From: Hoplostethus atlanticus | Lineage: Eukaryota > Chordata > Actinopteri > Trachichthyiformes > Trachichthyidae | Direction of reading: 5' to 3' | Length of the DNA: 64,000 nt | Assembly (NCBI GenBank): GCA_034670405.1 | Contig: JAXDDX010000016.1 | Span: 2,089,501 to 2,153,500, forward strand | Part shown: in pieces, positions 25,053-43,083 of the stretch | Position numbering within the stretch: the first letter of the stretch is position 1 | How the letters are laid out: each line of letters begins with the position of its first letter | Made by a program: the position numbers and the translations under genes | The notes under the pieces: model-generated | The model's input: only the letters and a program-made list of their open reading frames with translations | The model's database searches: none | Told to the model about the DNA's origin: nothing

Positions 25053-26590
25053 TCACTTGTTCCTCTTATAGATTTTCTTAGCAAAGTTGAGAAAGACTGA
25101 ATGGGATAGGTTTTGAGCATGACCAGCAATGAGCTTCTGTAACCGCTGGTAACTGTCATCTTCATGTTTGTGGTAAAGAGCTGGCATTTGCAGGGTGTTG
25201 TACAGCGCTTTGACCTTCTCCACACTGGCATCATCATGGCGCCCATAACATGCCTAGAACGAAAAGTTATCAATGAATCCTTGTGTACATTACCATTTGC
25301 AGTGACATAGATGCATTATGAATTAAGTGCATCAAGGAGTAGGGTTGTTTTGTGAAGTCTCACCTCCAGCTCTACCCTCTGCTCAGGGGTCATGATTCCC
25401 AGGGCTGTCACTACCAGCCAGCTGCATTTATTATCTTGGATGTCTGTACCGATCTTTCCTGTTACAGCAGGGTCACCATAACAGTCCAAGTAGTCATCCT
25501 GCCAAAGGAAATCCGTTGGAACTTTTAGTTTATTATATTGTGTACAAATAATTATTTTTAATTGACACAAGTACAGCTAGTGGATAATAACTGAATAATA
25601 ACTGTTAAATGATGTGTATTCCCGATTACCTGTATTTGGAAGAACTCTCCCATCTCTAGTAAGATGTGCTTGGCATTATTGTGTTCTTCTTCACTCTCGA
25701 TTCCCGCCTATAGCGTGATCATACAACACAAACTGATCAGTTACACAGAACACCCCCTCACTACCTTAAGATGCATGTAAGTATGTATGTTATCACTAGA
25801 AATATACACTGTAAAATAAACAAATACAAACGTAAGAATGTACAGTAGATCAAATGATATCTGTTGATTGTATAGCCAATACGTTACAACAGATAGGGTT
25901 AGTTGTTGTTTGCAGTACTGTTTCAGGCCTTTACTTATCCAGACAAGGTTTGCTGAGCATGCATGCTTTTTCAGCAAGGCTTTGATTGACATTCATACAG
26001 TTACCACCATTTACCAAGGACCTGCCCAGTGTGGCTTTATAAGAGTAACTGGGAGTTCCTTGCTCAAGGGCATCTTGACATTATGATTCACTTTCCCTGC
26101 CCAGATTGTTCCAGCTGGTCTGGGGGTTCTGGGGTTGTTTATACGCCCACTTTTCTAACCCTTTAGGCTGCTGCCATGCTTTTTCTATGTCAGCATGCCA
26201 GTGAGTTCCTTCTGTCATTCCTTTCAAGTCTACCATATTAACACACACACTCACCATGTACATTGCTACTGCCACTGGGAGGTAAAAAGAGTAGAAGGCA
26301 GTCTTGTATTTTACAATAGCTTTATACCTGAAAGAAAAAGATAAGATTCTTTACACAGGTTCAGTCAACCAAAATTTGACTAAACAACTTTGTTCTCCAA
26401 CTTGCACTCCTTTAAAATCCAAACTTTCCCCCTTTACTTCTTATGGCATCCCTTCAAGTCGTTTGCCTTTTCTCACCTCTCTATGGTGAATCTGTTGAGG
26501 TCTATCTGACCAGGGGGCGCAGTCATGAGGTCCAGAGCCTGGCCCAGCTCTGTCTGGAAAGATATCTGAAACAGAGACCCAGTTAGAATG

Positions 26591-26627
<37 letters not shown>

Positions 26628-27752
26628 CATACATACATACATACATACATACATACATAATGTGTGTTTGTGTCAATTAAAATGAAGACTTACCTCAGTG
26701 AAGAGTTCAAGCAGGTGGACGTAGTAGGGCTGTTCCCTGCAGTGTCTGCGCAGTATTCTGTAGATGGCCCCTTCCAAGAGAAAGGAATCATTGATGGCAT
26801 CCAGACCCACTCCATCCTTAAAAAGAAACAGGCAAAAGATTTACTCTAGATGCTTACCAATCCGCCAACTCTGGGAAATAATTTATCACACTACTAAAAA
26901 AAGGTATGTTAGTCTTGCTCTCTCTGAAGTAGATACTGTCTCACCTTCTTGTACCAGCAGGGCTGTCCTCTCCGAGTTACAGATGAATCCATGATGTCAT
27001 CAGCCACTAGGAAAAACGCCTGAAGCTAAAAGCAAAAGAAACACAGCAGTCATACTTAATGGTGTAGAGACAGCGACACCTCTTCAAGTGTTACTTGAAA
27101 TCATTACAGCAGTCAACCTGAGTCTGTGCTTGTGAACTGATTTAATGAGAAGTTGGGGTCGCAGCGCCCATCCTATGAACACAAAAGCCCTCATACATAC
27201 GACCACAAGCTGTACAAGACATGCCCTTACCAGTTCAATGCACCAGCCAACCAGCAGAGCCCGCTGAACTACATCTTGGGTAAGCTGAGTGGGTGGGATA
27301 AACTCCCGTAATGAGCCAATCACAGATAAGCCTCGGTTCCTCTTGCCTCCAGGGGCATTGTACACCAACACCTAAAAAGAAAGAGAGAAATTACATAAAA
27401 TGACAGTGTTCAACAACAACAACCACTTGAATCTAAACAGCAACCTTGTGATACAAACTGTATAAGACAGACAACATACCTCTCTCAACCTGTTCAGGGC
27501 ATCAGCGAGCACAGGATCAGTGAAGTCCCTCTCTGTAAGCTCCGTCACCAGCTCCTCAAACTGGGTTTCAAACAGCTGGGAGTCTGACAGCAACGCTTTG
27601 TTACTGTGCGTCCCATTATGAGTACTGTCCCCCTGCAAAGGCAAGGAGCGGAGCAGAGGAGACGTATTTGATAACTTAAGCGGAGCGACGGCCAGCCACA
27701 TGCTTTTAGTCATCTTAGAAGCTCTTATGAGCAAGCTCAACAGGCGTTTCAT
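25053..27752 (-). CDS. fdps: Farnesyl diphosphate synthase
   Basis: Exons in transcript order: 27752-27480, 27371-27231, 27025-26945, 26816-26694, 26565-26477, 26327-26255, 25707-25630, 25498-25364, 25253-25053. All phases agree; the product is 397 aa (human isoforms 353 and 419). The enzyme condenses DMAPP and GPP with IPP to give FPP, the precursor of sterols, dolichol, ubiquinone and prenyl anchors. Visible hallmarks are GGKRNRGL (IPP binding), the first Asp-rich motif DDIMD (147-151) with two Phe at 142-143 that set C15 chain length, [10 protein letters not shown], the second Asp-rich motif DDYLD (287-291) followed by [14 protein letters not shown], and the basic tail KIYKRNK. The first 43 or so residues are basic and hydrophobic ([19 protein letters not shown]), like a mitochondrial presequence. 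The only Met codons before the catalytic core are at 1, 14 and 18, so no start equals that of the human short form. Confidence 0.97.
26593..26659. repeat. Compound (GT)n-(ATAC)n microsatellite
   Basis: About 15 GT units run directly into 8 or more ATAC units, in the fdps intron between exons 4 and 5. Confidence 0.95.
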
Positions 27753-29057
27753 TCCAGGTATCCCGTTAACTAGCTTAGGTTAAGCTGTCCAACTGTTAAC
27801 AGACGGTCAAAGTTTCATTAGATTATACAGTTATTGAAACCAAATAAGTGACTTATTCTGGCTAGGTGAAACTACCAAGCTAGCAAGCTCCATGGTCAGT
27901 CAGATAACCCCTGTAAACAAGGGCTAAGAATAGATAAGGGGGATTACTATTATTAGCTAGAAAGTTGCCTTGGCAAGAACATAACAGTTAGCTAATGTTA
28001 GCTTAGCTTAGCTGCCTGCATCGAGCCTCTTAACTAATGGTGCAATCCATTGTACTCGGAACTGGGAGAAAAACGACACGGAAAAGTGCAACAGAACAGT
28101 CATTCAAGTCGGAAACTCGGGTCAGATCCAACTGGTCCGAGTTCGCCGATATAAACACACCTGACATCACAGCAATATAGCGACGCACACCGTGATCAGT
28201 AAACACAATTCACTTTGCATCCATTTTTTTTATCATGTCATTTTTGTTTAGAAAACATGTTGAAACAACTACGTAGTTTACATTTGTAACGAAATTCGGT
28301 TGGTTTGTGCTCAACGTTACGAGATAAAAGTCTTTCCTAGCGTGTGGTACTAGCCTACTAACGTTAACGTTACTAGTTCACTGATATGCGCCGTTTCGCT
28401 TCACTAATGGCGCTATAGTAGTAGATGTAGGTCCTCTTTAGATGCTCGTGAAATTCACTGGAACACATTTAGATTGGAAGTCGGGAATAGCGAATTGGAA
28501 CTATCGACTTCCAATGGATTGCGGCATCAGCTATAGCGACTACTGCGGGTCTAAGCAACAATAATTATACACCAACATGTCTTCAAAGGAAACATTTTTG
28601 ACAGCCGTACCATGATATTGTTGTCCTTTCAGTCCGAACCGGTGAGGATAATACAGTGTTTTTGTCCCTTACTGTAAAACTGAAGCGTCTCGAAAAAACA
28701 GGATATACGGGTTGTAGTTTGTAGTCATCTTACTGTCCGTTTTATCATAAAGTCACTGAACTAAAATTCCCTACATCCCTTGCGAGTGGTGTATGTGGGC
28801 GTGCGTTCTGAAGGCATCATATGACATAGAGCGTTTTCATTCGCCAGTTGCATCGAACCAGGATGGGCTTTCACGTTGGCTGACCAATAGGACTTCAGAA
28901 GAGGCGGAGTCTGAATGAGGGGATTTGTCTGGCGCTCTTCATCTCGAATAGATTTGTCGATAGAGTGAAAAAAAAAAGTACTGGCCTATCATTATTATGG
29001 ACTATCAATCTCTATAATTTTGCTCAAAATGTGTACACAAATGTCCATATATTGATG
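27753..29057 (-). promoter_or_regulatory. fdps: Upstream region of fdps
   Basis: No gene is recognised. The first 300 bp upstream of the ATG hold short GCTAGC/TTAGCTTAG-type repeats. An inverted CCAAT box (ATTGGTCAGCC on the minus strand, about 28879-28890) is a plausible NF-Y site, which is known for FDPS promoters. I could not find a classical sterol regulatory element by eye. Inverted segments around 28470-28520 (TGGAAGTCG and CGACTTCCA) and 28030-28130 look like decayed repeat DNA. Confidence 0.3.
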
Positions 29058-31128
29058 TTTATTTGTTGTCCATAATTTATTTCATAGTTTGAAATACATA
29101 ACTTGCATTAAAAGTTTTGCCATTGACACTGCATTGAAAATGTTGAATAGGTGTCATATGTAGATACATTTATTATTCAGGTTTCAAGGCTCTATCCTGT
29201 TAAGCCTGCCATATAGATATACATTTCTTGAAATAAATAATGTTTTCATATGCAAGACAGGAGGTAGAAACACAGCTTAGTGCCTTAATGAGAGTGTATG
29301 TGTGTGCCTGTATCTGTGTGTAGGCTAAGTGTATATGTGTGTACAATTTTTAAATCAGTTACATACATATGAGTGTATTCAAAATGTGCCTTTGCTAATA
29401 TGGACCCAACATCATCACTTAGTGAGCACTCCAAAAACTTTTGAAGTCCAATCTGAGACACATTCCGGAAACACATATAAATACACTCCAAGATCCAGTA
29501 TCTAGAGCTGCCAGACCCATCATATGTTCATTGTCATTGGGGTGTCTGCAATCCAATGCTATTTTTTCCATTTAAACCCCCCCACCCTCTGCCAGTCCTA
29601 AGGTACCCTGCCAACACACTGTCTGATGCCCAACCTCTTAACAAATACATCTGTACATTTATTGCAAGAGACTCTTCACTGCCATCAGAGTCGTACTGCA
29701 ATTTACACTTCTGTATCTTACAGTATAGGGTTGCTTCAACCAGGGTCATAGATATGCCTGTACACTGCTTATCCAACTTTGCCGACATTAGAATTCCACA
29801 GTGCGCTTGTTCCAAGACAAGACCAATCAAATTAGGATGTAGTAGCATGTTTGGAGCCACGTGGAAGAAAGCTTTGACTCTGCATATCTATGACTCTGAT
29901 CTCCCCCTTTAACTATCTATTAACACAAACACATTTCAGGGCTATTATCAAAGGTCTTGGGTGCAAGAGAGAAAAAGTAAGAAGCATCGTCAAAACATGC
30001 AGATAAAGACATTCTGAGGAAAAGTTAGGTACACAGTTGGTCAGGATCTAATGCACAAGGTTCCTGTTGTATTTGGGAGGCTGTAGCAAAACATGCACAT
30101 ATTCAAACCGAACCACTGTATCCACTGTCCTCCCAAAGGGAATACGTTTCAAAGGCTGAGCATATGTCTGTGGTGTGATAAACCTATGTGTGTCAGTGTT
30201 AGAAATGCTGACTGTCTTTCTTTGAAGGCCAATGTGGAGGTGGACTAGCATGGAGAAAGTGGTCATTTGAATTGCACAAACAAAAAAGAGAAAATTAGCA
30301 ACTCAGTAAAACTTAACGTGACCATGAAACTAAAGGGCATTTTGTGTGAGAGCATCTCTCTGTGTGTGTAATCTCATCTCTGTATATCTTACATTGTACT
30401 TAGCTAACTATGTGTGTATAGTGTAAAAGGATGGCAATTTTTTTTTACCAATGGAAGACAAAATAAGGGCTTTCACGATCACTTAACCTGAGAGATTCTC
30501 TGGATAAGTAGCAAACAATGTACAAAAGGGCCAGCAGCATATTGCAACCCATGAGTATGTAGTAGACTGAGTGTATGTGGTTGTTCTGTCATAAACGTTA
30601 GAAGAGTCCTGTCTCCAGTCTTGACGAAAAGATGGTCTAGCAGTTTCCAGGTGAGTTAAGAGGGGGACGGATGGACAGTACAGTACAGCAGAAAGGATGG
30701 TAGGTTTCTGGTAGGTTGCTCTTGGGCAATCATAGATCTGTTTGATCATATCTAGTTCTGTTAGGCGAGGAGCCAAATTGACCAATAATATGCATCTAGT
30801 GGCCACTTCCTCCCACTGCTGCCAGTGTGTGAGCTCTGGGGTGACATTCAGAGTAGGAAAGAGCACCACTGAATAAGGCCATTTGCACGGTTGGTTTCAG
30901 GAAAGGGAGGTGACAGAGAGAAAAGAGGAGGGAAGACTTCAAAGTTTTAGATCCAGTTGTCTCCACCTAATGTGCCAGTAATGTCCCAGCTAAATCCTGC
31001 CTTGGCCTCTCCTTACCTCTCACTTTTTCATTAACTTTTCCTCTTATCCCTGTCTTCCTTACAACCCCCTTATCTAGTATCCCCCCTATTTTCATCCACC
31101 ATCCCTCCTTTACTCTCCTCTCTCCTCC
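29058..31128 (-). other. fam189b: Probable 3' UTR of fam189b
   Basis: Two minus-strand AATAAA signals (29058-29063 and 29169-29174) lie about 2 kb past the stop codon, with no coding gene in between. ORFs of up to 128 codons occur but lack splice context or recognisable motifs. The extent is inferred. Confidence 0.4.
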
Positions 31129-36045
<4,917 letters not shown>

Positions 36046-37534
36046 GATAGGCTAGTCTCTGTGTGGAGGAAGGGGGTTTTGCAAGGAGAGGTTTTCCTTA
36101 AGTAACTTACTCAGGGTTCATGAAACAAAGTTTAGTTAGGTGGGTAAAAGTACAGGGGAGTAAAAGAGGGACAGACATCAGTGGCACTGAAGTGTGCTGG
36201 AGTGCTGGCTTGAAAAATCCACTCTGTCACAATTATGCACCAAGCTTTCCACTGGCAGGTGCCATAGGCTCTGCGCAATCCCCCATGGTGTGCGCTTTTG
36301 TCCTGTCAGTGTGTCCAAGAACTTGGTCAGCATAAAGTTGAGAATTGGGCGACACTATACATTCATACCCACAGTGCACACCTCATTTGACGTTTCAGTC
36401 ATGATACTAAAAACGTTACAGTCGATACACAGTGCCTCTCTTTCATCCCACGTAGTTCACAGGCAACTATTGCCAACTTAATAGTCTATACCCTACACAG
36501 CCATTCTTCTCTGATTAAAAACGCTAGCACAGAAAATGGGACTAAATCTCTGCAATCAGAACATTTTTATTGTGCTCGTTTCCTTTTTTCCTCTCCCATC
36601 TCTCCATCTCTTGCCTTCCACCTCTCCCTCCTCTATCCCTGGCATTGCGGTAACTGGAGACCAGAGCAGGCCGCAAACCTTGAAGCATCAGAACGAAGCG
36701 GATCCCTCGTTGTTTCGCCCATTAATCGCCTATTTTTAGCTCACCACAAAAGCATGAGTTGGTCAGTTCGTGTGTCCAGTCAGGGACAGCAACATCCTAG
36801 GATGTGCGGTCCCTCTTCCATCCTTACGTTAGATCCACATCTTGTCACGAGAGAAAGATGGTGAGGAGATCAAAGCACAAGACTCGTTCGTTCGGGAAAC
36901 GAGAATAATTATCTCGAAATGAACAAGGGCGAAATATCTTCCATCGATTTTCAAACTGCACAAAAATAGCAACTAGGCTACAATGAGTCTGTCCTCGGAG
37001 ATTTCGCTTTTAGCTATGTCCATCACAGGAGTTTTGCGGTGGTCCACACGCACCTAGACCCCCTCCGCCGCCTCTTTTCTCTCCCTGCAGTCACGCGGGC
37101 ATCCCGTTCAGCCCGTGTGTGTGTGTGTGTGTATGTGTGTGTATCCCGGACATCTACCTCACTGCCTCCATCCCGACGTCACATGAATTTAACAGGCTAC
37201 CTGTATCCGGGATAGAATAAGTCTTTATGCGCCACATTTTTCATTTGCCCCTCCCCTAATTTATTTTCTTCTATTCCACTGTAGAGTAGGCTACTGAGAG
37301 TGAAAAGGATTGTAAAGTGCTTGCAAACCGACACCTGCCCAACGTGATGACAAGGCACGCAGAACGTGCAGCCAACGCGGAGATGCGGCAGAGCGCGCGT
37401 ATCGTCAGGGTGCTGATGCTGGGAAGGAGGGGCGGTTGCCTAGCGACAGGCTCCAGCGGCTGCTGCTGCAGTCACCCAATGACATAAAAAAATACCATGC
37501 TGCCCGCTGCAATGAAAGTTTTATAGTTAGAAAG
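36046..37534 (-). promoter_or_regulatory. fam189b: 5' flank and promoter region of fam189b
   Basis: No coding sequence is seen. CpG-containing, GC-richer sequence at about 36650-37450, with a short (GT)n run at 37118-37142, is the likely promoter zone. No TATA box was identified with confidence. Confidence 0.35.
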
Positions 37535-37730
37535 AGGGCTACAGGGTGGCCTGGCAGTAACAGAGAGCATACCACAACCGGAAGGTCCCTGGTTCAATCC
37601 CTGCATCAACCAACAATGTGTCCATCAACTGACAAGCCTCATGTCAAAGTGTCTTTGAGTAAAACATGAAACCTCCATGTGCTCATTGAACAGTAAGTTG
37701 CTCTAGATAAACGCTGACTGCCTAAATTTT
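37535..37730 (+). mobile_element. tRNA-derived SINE
   Basis: Internal RNA polymerase III promoter elements are visible: an A-box-like TGGCCTGGCAGT at 37547-37558 and a B box GGTTCAATCC at 37591-37600. The 3' end, AGTTGCTCTAGATAAACGCT followed by GACTGCCTAAA, is the degenerate form of the tail common to many fish SINEs (AAGTCGCTTTGGATAAAAGC type). It lies between rab13 and fam189b. Confidence 0.75.
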
Positions 37731-37787
37731 ACTATGTGACTGCAGAAAGTTTTTAAACTACAACACACACAGCAGCTTTCAATGTTT

Positions 37788-39699
37788 TTTAATTCAGTAC
37801 GCAGCATGTATTTAAACAACATACATAGTTCTGTGACAGGTCTATACAGAATAGACAAGGAATGTGTAACAAGTGGGAAAGAAAGGAGGAAATATCTCTG
37901 TGCAGGGGGGAAACTGAAAATGAATAGATGAGTACCTCTGATCATTTGCAATGATGTGAACAAAGTTGGAGTCGGGAACCTGTCACATCTGATGTAGCGA
38001 AGGTGTTTAGAAACAGATTTAACAAGCAAGGCTGACAAAATCAATTCAAAATGAAGGACACATGAACATTGCTGCATCCCAGCCTCTCTCATCTTCTCTA
38101 TTCCCTTGCTTCATCCATTATTCTTTCATCTCTCCACTTATCTTCTCATATTGCACTTATCTCTTTTCCTCTCTTACACATTCTCAATCCCTTCATCCAT
38201 ACAAACAGGGCTTGCTTACCACTACCACCAGTGTTAGCTTATGCTAGTATACCACACAGCCTGCATCAACTAGCCTCATTCACTAGGAGAAAAAAGGTAT
38301 GCTTTCAGTTTCTCGCTGGATGTGAAGAAGAGATTTTCCTGCTATAAACTCAGATTTCATAGGGATTGGCATCTGTTTTATAGATTCTGCTAAATGCATT
38401 ATAAGATACTGTATACAATCATACATCACTCATGAATTCTCAGTCAAAGCAGGAATAAATGGTTGCACAAACCAAATGGAAACATTTTGTAATGATTGTA
38501 ATGATGAATTTTCACCACATTTAAAGCTTCATACTCAAGTGTATGAGATCTCTAAAAGATAATATGTGACATCAGATATTGCCACTTAAAAATTGTGGGG
38601 AAACAAAAAGCGCCCCCTATGTCTCATATGTCACTGCAGGAATGGAATGTCTATCTGACTGTGCTATGGATGTAATATTATACAAAATGATTTGATTCAA
38701 AAGTGAAAGTGCATTCCTAATAAAATAAGTCTTACGACTTATTGGCACAAATATTTATTTCTTTGATGAACACTCACAAGAAGTGCTGAGTACAGCAAAT
38801 GTGAAAAAAAAAAACCTTTATAAAAAATATTGTTTAAAAATTTCTAAAATGCATGTCAATGATACATGACCCTGTTCTTAATAATAATAATAATAATGCT
38901 GATAGCAATAATGGGATAAAGGCAATCAAATTTTCATTTCATTCCCACTTTAACGCATGTAGCAGGATCTATGAGAGATGCCCATGGAATAAGCATGTTG
39001 TAAAATATCTGCTGTGGTAGGAAAACATGACAAAATTTGAGTTGAACAAATGTGACAAACTTTTGGGTTAAAGAATAAACCGAGCCTACTGTAAGCATGT
39101 AAATCAAAACAGTTTACTCCTCTGCCTCTGAGCTCTTTGAAAAGTAGCGTGCTCACACATTGCCATATAAAAGAAGTGAATAGAAAAGGTAAATAAAACC
39201 GAGATGTGATTTCTTACGTAACTCTGTGCTCTCCAGTCTACTGATGGAAAAAAAAAAGGTGGAAGGCTGTGTCAGTGGCCTGTGCAGCTGTGTAAGACTC
39301 TACATCACCACATTATCACACCGATAACACCATCACAGGAGATGCAGTGAAAAAATACGTTCTAGGTGAAATGAAGGCAGTGTTCAAACTATTCAAACTA
39401 TATTCAAACAGCCAAATCAATATCCTGTTGCAAAATGCCCCAAGATCCGCTCGATGAAGTTTCATAGTTGTTCTGTGACAATAGTTTTAGGGGAAATACA
39501 ATACAAAATACTGGCAAATGGAATACCAATAGTTTGGCATAAAACGTTTCATTTGGCACCTGTATTCATTTTGATACTTAAGCCCACCAGATGGAGACAG
39601 AGAGCTTAGAAATTGATCCGTTTTTTCCCCAATAATACTGATCTGTTCTTAAATTTTGATGGCTTAATATGTGAATATGTGTGCGAGCCAGCTGCAGAT
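37788..39699 (-). other. rab13: 3' UTR of rab13
   Basis: No further coding exon follows the rab13 stop. Candidate poly(A) signals on the minus strand are AATAAA at 38754-38759 and ATTAAA at 37788-37793. The region is AT-rich with a short AAT repeat near 38880. Confidence 0.45.
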
Positions 39700-40019
39700 C
39701 TAGAGGAGAACACATTTGGAGGATTTCTTCTCTGTACTGCTGGTGATTTTCACCTCTCTGCCCGTGGGGCCCTGTTAGACAAAGAAGCACACAGACAAAA
39801 ACAGAAGCAAAATAGTTTAGTTTGACACGAAAAGGCACATGTATGCAGTAGAAAGCAGAAGAAATAGTCCACATGTCCATGGACTGATTATCATATGAGG
39901 TACTATGTTCTGCAATTTGGTATTACTTTGGTATGGCTGGCTGAAGGATTCATACTGACTTACTGGTTTCTTGCTGGCCTTCTGTAGTATGTCTCGTGCC
40001 AAAGCCATAAAAGACTAGA

Positions 40020-40055
<36 letters not shown>

Positions 40056-40056
40056 C

Positions 40057-40131
<75 letters not shown>

Positions 40132-43083
40132 TGCAGCATGTGTCACATAAGTTACTCAGCCGTGATGAAACAAACCCATTATGTACACAGTCAATCTAGT
40201 TATTATGCCTCACCTCCTCAACGTTGATGCTGGACTTTGCACTGGTCTCAAAGATCCGGATCCCATGATCTTTCGCCAGCTGTCAACAACAGAGCATGAA
40301 CCTGATTACGGTACATCAGGATATGGAGTAATATTAACTTCTCCCCACTCCTTAACTCCTCCTTATCAAAACACTGCAACACTGGTACTTCAAAGATGTG
40401 CGTGTAAGATTACAGGACAGAATGTTTAGCCCGACAAAATGTTTGATGCGCGTTGTGTGTTTTCAAGATAATCATCCCCTCTTGTATTCCATTGGGAGGA
40501 ATGAGTTGTCAACATGTCTTACCCTCATCCTAGTTGTTCTCTTTACCCCCTCCCCTGGCTTCTGTGCTGAAAACTGTTAATGCTACTGCAGGACGGTGCA
40601 GTCAATTTTACATCCATCCGACCACTATTCTCTGAATGATCTTCAACGCTGTCACACTTACTAGTGTTACTAGTGTTAGTAGTGTTACTGTTATCCGTCT
40701 TACTAGTGAGTATTGTTGGAATATCACACATCCAAAATTAAATTGAGGTGATACATAGGCTAGGCTATCATTTAGTTTCTGTTAGGATCATCTCACCTTC
40801 TCTCCTGTCTCCTTGGAAACTTTCCTCTTGGCCTCAATGTCACACTTATTACCTAGCAACATGCGACTGACACCAGCTGATGCATTCTGGGAAGAAAGGG
40901 GTGTAATGAATTGATTAGGGCCAGTTCAAGTGTTGAAGTATGCATGCTTGTCTGCAGGCACAACCGAGGAGAGGAGGTCGAAGGGAAGGAGAGCAGATGT
41001 CTTTACAGCAAGCCTGGACCGAACAACCAGAGCCAATTACACCTCAAAGAAAACAGCAGCCATTATATTGGAGCCTTGTCTCTAAACTGGAGTGACATCA
41101 GAATCACCAATTACAAAACAATCAACTAGACTACCTGTTCATCCTCATTATGGTGTTTAGAAAAAACATTTCACTAATAATATTGCCAATTAAAATCATC
41201 TACCGTGCAGTCATTCTCCTTCCAAGAGGTTGGACGTTGCAGCGAACCAAGGCCAGTACACATCCAGCTAGTTAAGCTTTATTTATTAAGACCTTCCTCT
41301 GTCCAACATTGTTTTTACAACATGTCACATTACAACTTTGTCACGGATAAGAGGCAAACCGTCTCACTTCTTTGATGCTCTTCATCCAGTTCTGGATGTT
41401 TTCAAAGGACTTCTCGTCCGTGATGTCGTACACCAGGATGATCCCCTGACGGAGAGGAATGGGATTTAGGAGTCAGTCAAAAGGTACAGAGCAAGCACAA
41501 AGGAGCGCTGATGTCAGTGTGATTATCCAGTGTGCTTGTGCTGCAGGCATCCTGTGCTCACCATGGCTCCTCTGTAGTAGGCTGTAGTAATGGTCTTAAA
41601 CCTCTCCTGCCCCGCCGTGTCCCTACACAAAGCACACACACACACACACACACATTCAAAGTGACAAACCATGTACTGTGTGTCCACTGCAACTGACTGT
41701 ATGAATCTTTCTCTCTGCCTATAACATGAAACTGAAGTACAATACAAAGTCTGTGGGCTACGTTGGAGCTGTGGCAGAGTTGGGAAACATACATGGTGTA
41801 TGCAGGCTGGCTTTAGAGTAGTAAAACAGGATAGTTTGAGAAAGAAAACACTCTCTTATATGACCTGAACTCACTTTCTGTGGTGAGCATGTGCCATGGA
41901 TAGTTGGACAATAAACCCTGTCATAAAGTCGTGTTTTGGAGAACAAGAGGGAGGTTCCTCTTTCCTCTCAGGAAAATGCCGCAACAAGAGCCCAGAGCCA
42001 GGCAAGCAGAGAACAGAGGAGCAGAAGAGAACGGATCACTATTATCTGCCTCAGCTAAACACGAATCAAGGCATTTACAACAAGCTACCTGAGCAGCTCT
42101 CGTCTCTTACCAGACTTGTAGCTTCACTTTCTTTCCATCCACGTCAATGGTTTTTACTTTGAAGTCGATGCCTGAAAGATAGCAGGAGGATGGGAAAGTG
42201 CAGAGAATGGGGGTCGGTGGGAAGGGAAGACAGATAATGAGTTAAATACCTCAGATATGAACACACACCCAAACACACCATCAGCAGAGCTGCATATATA
42301 GGTCACTCCAATTAAACGCTCAATAAGCACAGGGGAGGACACCACATCCACTTCAGTATAGATTTTGACCCCATAGAGCGTTCATCTCTTTCTTCTGTCA
42401 CAAACAGACATTAGGAAAGGATGTACACAGGCCTACATGCTGTCTGTGGCCTTGTTTTTGTCTGGGTTTCCTGTTGGATGGACAAGCTGAGAGAGGGGGC
42501 AGAGGAGGGGGGCTGTCCTCTGTGAGCTGTGCATGCCAGAAGGCCAACCATTCTTCTGGGAATGGAGAGATGGTAAAAGAGATAGGAATGAGGGTGGGTG
42601 GAACCACTGAGAGCAAAGTGAGAGGAATGAGGTCCGAGGAAGAGATGGGGGAGATAGCTCATACATACAAAAAAAACCCAAAAACCAAAAAAAAAAGGCA
42701 GAATGTAAATGCTCATAAGAAGTGAACATGAGAGCACAGGCTAGTTCAGACATGAAGGCAGCAGCAGGCTGTGAGCGTGAGAAAACTGGTGTGTCAGACA
42801 CAAACTGGCTTCTAATGGAGGAAGAACAAAATGAAATGTCAGCATGCAAGAAAAATAAATGTCACATTCCTGTTCCAAGTTTTAGACAGGCCAACATTAA
42901 CGTGATGCCAATCGGCAAAGTGCTGTAGGTAAGGCAAACGTTACATTGAAACGACATACCGATGGTTGAGATGTATGTGGAGTTGAAGTTGTCCTCAGCT
43001 AAACGAATGATCAGACATGTTTTGCCCACTCCACTGTCCCCGATGAGTAATAGTTTGAAAAGGAAATCATACTTTTTCGCCAT
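39700..43083 (-). CDS. rab13: Small GTPase RAB13
   Basis: Exons in transcript order: 43083-42960, 42171-42111, 41622-41562, 41445-41368, 40886-40797, 40279-40214, 40014-39964, 39771-39700. All phases agree; 200 aa (human 203). RAB13 directs trans-Golgi/recycling-endosome traffic to tight junctions. GTP-binding motifs: P-loop GDSGVGKT (15-22), switch I TYISTIGIDF, switch II WDTAGQE (Q67 present), NKCD (121-124), ETSAK (149-153). [12 protein letters not shown] in helix 1 matches RAB13 (human CLIIRFAEDNFN) rather than RAB8 (CVLFRFSEDAFN). The C-terminus is CVLL, a CAAX box predicted to be geranylgeranylated; the human RAB13 box is CSLG and CVLL is that of RAB8A. Synteny with rps27 and nup210l supports RAB13. 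Confidence 0.95.
40017..40129. repeat. (AG)n microsatellite forming a rab13 splice-acceptor tract
   Basis: About 113 bp of nearly pure AG on the plus strand. On the rab13 strand this is (CT)n ending directly at the acceptor of exon 7 (CTCTAG|TCTTTT), so the microsatellite is itself the polypyrimidine tract. Confidence 0.95.

Noticed and set aside
30483..30869. 128-codon minus-strand ORF
   Set aside because: It starts at a non-canonical position, has no splice context, domain or composition bias, and lies in the presumed fam189b 3' UTR.
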